From Cinclus cinclus (lineage: Eukaryota; Chordata; Aves; Passeriformes; Cinclidae): a stretch of DNA of 64,000 nucleotides. The stretch is from assembly GCF_963662255.1 (NCBI RefSeq), contig NC_085056.1, positions 6,390,216-6,454,215 of the forward strand, read 5' to 3'. Both the position numbers and the translations under genes were made by a program. Positions 60,362 through 64,000 of the stretch are shown one piece after another (position 1 is the stretch's first letter; each line of letters starts with the position of its first letter). Under the pieces are notes generated by a model, which saw nothing but the letters and a program-made list of their open reading frames with translations, had not been told where the DNA came from and searched no databases.

Positions 60362-63300
60362 CTAGTCCTGGGAGGCTGTGGTAGTTTTGTCATGTCTGAT
60401 GATGTAGGAGAGGGAACCAGTGGTCTCCCTTGTCTTTGGGTAGTAGAGGACGACCAACCAGATGAATATGAAGATTCCTGCAGGGACAGGAAGACAAACA
60501 CTCAGGAGCGGCAGGAGACAGTGGGAAGCATCTTGCCAGCATGCTAATGACATTTTCCTGCTGCTTCCAGGGGGATCCCCTCAGCTCACTCCTGCCTCCC
60601 CCTCTCCTTCACATGAACCATCTGGTTGGGACATGCCCTGAGTGGATAATGTCCCTAGTCCTTTGCTAAGGAGTGTCTTCATTGGAGGAAAACCACCACA
60701 GGTGGAGCGAGTGTAATTAGGAGCCATGAGCAGCTCCATGCTGGTGGGACCTGCTGCTTGATGTGCCCTGCCAAAAGGAAGGGCATGACAGTGCTGGGAA
60801 GACACTGGTGCCTTGGGATCCCTGGTCAACCCAGAGCCAGGCTGGCTCCTCTCTCCTCCATCTTCCCCACCCAAGACCAGAGAACCCAGCTCAGAGTGAG
60901 TGCTGACCTTGGAAAGAGTTGAGGATGGTGAAAAGGTAGAGCATGGCTGTGGAGGAGATGCCATAGGTGAGGAATACCAAGGCCCAAGTGGCTCCCAGCA
61001 GGCAGAAGAGCCCTGCTGCCACCAGAGCCACCTTCCAGGGCTTTTGGTATCCCTGCACTGCCCCAGTGCCCTGCAAGCTGCAGCTCTTCTGGGTCACCAC
61101 CCCGAAGACAGCCGTGTTGAAGAGGAAGATGAGGCCAAAGTAGCCACAGTTGGTGATGTAGTGAACCAGAAGATGTTTGGAAGTGATCCAGCACCTGAAA
61201 GAGACAATCATGGTGCCTTCAGCAGCCCTGCAAGCCTCAGCAGCATCCATGGGAGCCTTCCTCTGGGGACATTTTCCAAGGCCAGGGTGAAGCAGGAGGA
61301 CAGTGGTGCATATCTACTGCCCTCGTGTTGCTCAGCTGGGAGGGAGCCTGGACAAGCTCCAGGTGGACCTTGAACATCCCTCCATGACCTGTAGGACTGC
61401 AGGAGTGACTGAGGAAGCTCAGCATGAGAGGTGGGGGTGGCTGATGTGTTGCAATCACAATTAAGGAAGCAGAAGCAAAAGCATGGTGCAAAGCCAAACC
61501 AGATGGGTGCAATCCCTGACCACTGCACTCCTGGCAGGACTGAGCTACCCCTCCCTGTGCCGAAGGGCCACCTGAGCTCTGTGGGCAGTGGCACACGCAC
61601 AGGTGGGCTATGACCTGGTGGTCCATGGTCTGGATGCTGTATTCTCCATAGCTGCCAATAACTCCTGCTACTCCCACCACGAGAACAGGGAAGCCTGGAA
61701 GAAGAGAGACACAATCATAGAATTACTTAGGTTGGAAAACACCTCTAAGATCAAGTCCAGCCATTAACTCAGCACTGCCACATTCACCACTAAACCATGG
61801 TCTCAAGTGCCACATCCACACATCTTTTGAACACTTCCAGGGATGGTAACTCCACCGCTGCCCAGAGCATCCTGTTCCAGTACCTAACCACCTTTTCAGT
61901 GTGAAGAAATTTTCCCCAATATCCAACCCAAAGCTCCCACTGCCCCTCTCACCCCCCACATTTGTCCAGGCTCACCCCAGCCAACCAGGCACAGCTTTGC
62001 CAGGTAGTGGTGGATGTAGATGCCAAGGACCTTGACAAAGAGGAGGTAGAGCTGACAGCCCTCCAGCGCCATCCAGGTGAAGCAGCAGAGCAGGCAGTAG
62101 TGGGTGAACCCCCCCAGGACCCTACAGATGCTTAGGTGGGTCCTGCCAGAGAGCCCACTGTTGAGCAGGAAGGCCAGGTTCAGGAGGAACAAGCTGCTCA
62201 TGAGGTTCACATGCAGCCCCAGGTTGATGCGGACGGTCTCCTCAAACCTGAACCTGCACCTGAGTGTCCCCATAGGGGCCAGGAAAGACAGGGGTCACAG
62301 GTGAGCAGGGCCTTGTGCTGTACCACAGCAGGTCCATGCAGAGGCACTGGCATTGCCTCACATCTCTCCCAGCCTGGCAAGCCCCTGTGGAGCTGCTGGT
62401 GTGTCCCACCTTATGAAGATGCAGAAGGCCACTGTGAAGATGGAGAAAACCATGGCTACCACACAACCAGCAGTGGCAACAGCCGTCAAAGCCTTTGCTG
62501 TGGAGCCATCCAGAGCTGGGCTCTGCCAGACATGCAGATGTTGGGTTAGACAGGCCCTGGACCAGCCAGAAAACCTGACTGCTGCTACCAGAGCCATGGG
62601 GTTGACAACCCCAGTGGGCTGCTGCCGAGACCCCATACCAGCCCCCAGAAGGTCTTCAAGTGAAGCAGGGCAGTGGTGGCTCAGAGGAGATGCTCTGAGG
62701 CAGGGTGAGGTGAGGGTGACCACCATGAACACACTCCTGGGAGTCTCCACCAGGATATGGGACCTCAAGCCTTGCTGTGCCAGAGCCTGCACAAGGCTGG
62801 GGCCTTTGCCAGCCTGTCCTGTTCAGCTGACCTGCTGCTGCCTCCTGAGCTGGGGCTGCGCTTGGTTCTCGGCTTGCTGAGAACACCTATAATTGTCCCT
62901 GTGTGGCTACTCATGACACCCAAGGGGCCACAGGCAGCACTGCCACCACAAACAGGAACTGCAGGGAGTGGGATCATCACCAAGAGGAGGGCGAAGAAGG
63001 TGAGGTGGTCACAGGAGCAGACCGTCCCCTTGTCCCCAGGCTGCGTGACACATCCACTGCTGCACCAGCCTCCTGCCTGCCCTGCAACAGGCACGGGGGA
63101 GCAGCTGGAAGTGCTGGTACAGCACCTGTGCCCAACCCCACAGCTGCCCCACCATGGCATACCTTTGCTGGGATCCCAGAAGACGCATTGTGGGGTGACA
63201 CCCTGCAGGGGGGGAAGAACAGCATCAGCTGATGCCACGGGGAGGGGCACTGGAGGGGAGAGGGAGGGCAGGAAGGGCTGAATTACTTGGGGCAGCTCCC

Positions 63301-63638
63301 TGTGGGGGAACACGAGCTGCACAGGTTCCTGCAGCCCCGAGATGCTGCTCTCTCCCACTGTGATGCCCACCACGGTGTCGTCCAAGACCTGTGCTGTCTG
63401 GTTGACCTCCTGTGGAAGGGAAACACTGCAAGAGTTGAGCTGGTGAGTGGCAAGTGCTGGTGGCAGCATGAAGGATGCTGGCAATGCCAGCCTGTACCTT
63501 GAACATGCCAAGCTGCTGGATATTGAGGACTGTCACCACCACACGCAACTTTTTGCTTCTTGGGGACCGGAATATCTCCCTGGGGAGGTGGATTTTACCT
63601 GCCTTCCCTTTCTCTGTGGTGTTCAGCCTGCTGGGGCC
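60362..63638 (-). CDS. ADGRG3: Adhesion G-protein-coupled receptor, ADGRG3 (GPR97)-like, 3' part
   Basis: Adhesion GPCR of subfamily VIII at the plasma membrane. Coding exons in transcript order: 63498-63638, 63287-63409, 63163-63202, 62981-63081, 62410-62522, 61976-62259, 61601-61694, 60908-61194, 60362-60477. They give the last 432 residues in one closed frame. First comes the C-terminal part of the GAIN domain (HLPREIF, LNIQQLGMF). The GPS follows, with CVFWDPSK, two Trp, four Cys and cleavable HL|T ahead of the tethered agonist TFFALLL. Seven membrane segments come next (TM1 AGCVVAMVFSIFTVAFCIFI, TM2 SSLFLLNLAFLL, TM3 FTHYCLLCCFTWMALEG, TM6 GLFCLLGATWALVF, TM7 LYLFTILNSFQG). The end, TASQD, resembles human GPR97 (SASQE), and the gene sits next to DRC7 as ADGRG3 does in mammals. 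ADGRG1 or ADGRG5 are the alternatives. The N-terminal exons are beyond the window. Confidence 0.88.
61712..61935 (-). mobile_element. CR1 LINE 3' fragment in the ADGRG3 intron
   Basis: Reverse-complement CR1 3' end: ATCATAGAATTACTTAGGTT, then GGAAAACACCTCTAAGATCA and a decayed body up to GAAGAAATTTTCCCCAATATCCA. About 220 bases, inserted in the intron between exons 61976-62259 and 61601-61694 in the same orientation as the gene, adjacent to the acceptor side. Confidence 0.88.
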
Positions 63639-64000
63639 CTGCAGCAGAGAACAGTGAGAGGTTGTTGCTGCCGGGTCACATCTCTGTTCAGAACCCACCT
63701 ATCTTCTCCAGGCACAAATTCAGCCCTGCCCAGGTGGGTTTGCTCAGCAACATCAGCAGGAGCCCTGAGGGCAAAAGGGAAGAACCTCACCCCCAGCACC
63801 CAGCATCTATGGGGGCAGAGCTGGGAGTGGGACCCAGCAGATTCTCTACCCACCATCACCCACACATGGTCCCCTGGGACATCCAGAGCCTGGGAGAGCC
63901 TCTGGGTGGTCAGGAGGCACAAGATCACACATGTCTCTCCTCCTTTCCTCCCTCACACTCCCCCTGACCACCTGGTTTGCTGGGATGGCTCCTTGGGGAG
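63639..64000 (-). other. Right window edge, intron of ADGRG3-like gene
   Basis: The first exon I can support (63498-63638) starts in phase 0 after a CTGCAG acceptor, so at least one more upstream coding exon is required. No stretch in these last 360 bases supplies a donor in the right phase with an open frame; the N-terminal exons (roughly 110 residues by comparison with human) should lie beyond 64000. Confidence 0.55.

Noticed and set aside
63699..63764. Possible extra upstream exon of the ADGRG3-like gene
   Set aside because: It has AG and GT borders and is 66 bases long, but to join the next exon it must be read in phase 0, where it contains a TGA at its fourth codon.
1..64000. CRISPR arrays, bacterial operons, tRNA or rRNA genes
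   Set aside because: The sequence is vertebrate nuclear DNA; the only regular short repeats are microsatellites without spacers, and I saw no tRNA cloverleaf or rRNA segment by eye.

Overview
The window is nuclear DNA of a bird. The evidence is multi-exon vertebrate genes with GT-AG introns, several CR1-type (chicken repeat 1) retrotransposon fragments, CpG-island promoters, and an egg-coat-type ZP gene in a place where I recall no gene in mammals. I rebuilt five genes exon by exon. Every reading frame closes across its splice junctions. The gene order KIFC3 - KATNB1 - DRC7 - (ZP gene) - ADGRG3-like matches, from memory, human 16q21 apart from the ZP gene, and I believe it corresponds to chicken chromosome 11. 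The exact species cannot be told.

Layout. 1-2.7 kb: no recognisable gene. 2.7-19.1 kb (+): KIFC3, a C-terminal-motor (kinesin-14) minus-end motor, with a CpG-island promoter, two possible coding first exons, a 24-copy GGGAT repeat beside the second one, and two possible coding ends. 20.2-38.1 kb (-): KATNB1, the p80 katanin subunit, 19 coding exons and 656 aa, convergent with KIFC3. One of its introns is of GC-AG type. 38.8-53.1 kb (-): DRC7 (CCDC135), the dynein regulatory complex subunit 7 of motile cilia. I can follow it through 15 coding exons (769 aa), and its C-terminus looks shorter than the mammalian one. 54.4-59.2 kb (+): a compact nine-exon gene for a secreted or membrane EGF + ZP-domain protein, most likely the egg-envelope protein ZPD, with a TATA-box promoter. 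59.7-64.0 kb (-): the C-terminal 432 residues of an adhesion GPCR, best matched to ADGRG3 (GPR97). Its N-terminus lies beyond the right edge.

Three of the five genes act on microtubules or axonemes: KIFC3 moves on them, katanin severs them, and DRC7 holds the nexin-dynein regulatory complex. The CpG islands of KIFC3 and KATNB1 each contain a near-consensus RFX X-box, and that of DRC7 has a half-site. This suggests shared control by the ciliogenic RFX/FOXJ1 programme. The ZP gene and the receptor are functionally unrelated neighbours. I found no new multi-gene system. The points most worth a second look are the ZP gene, the DRC7 C-terminus, the GC-AG intron, the G-quadruplex-capable repeat and the X-box pattern.
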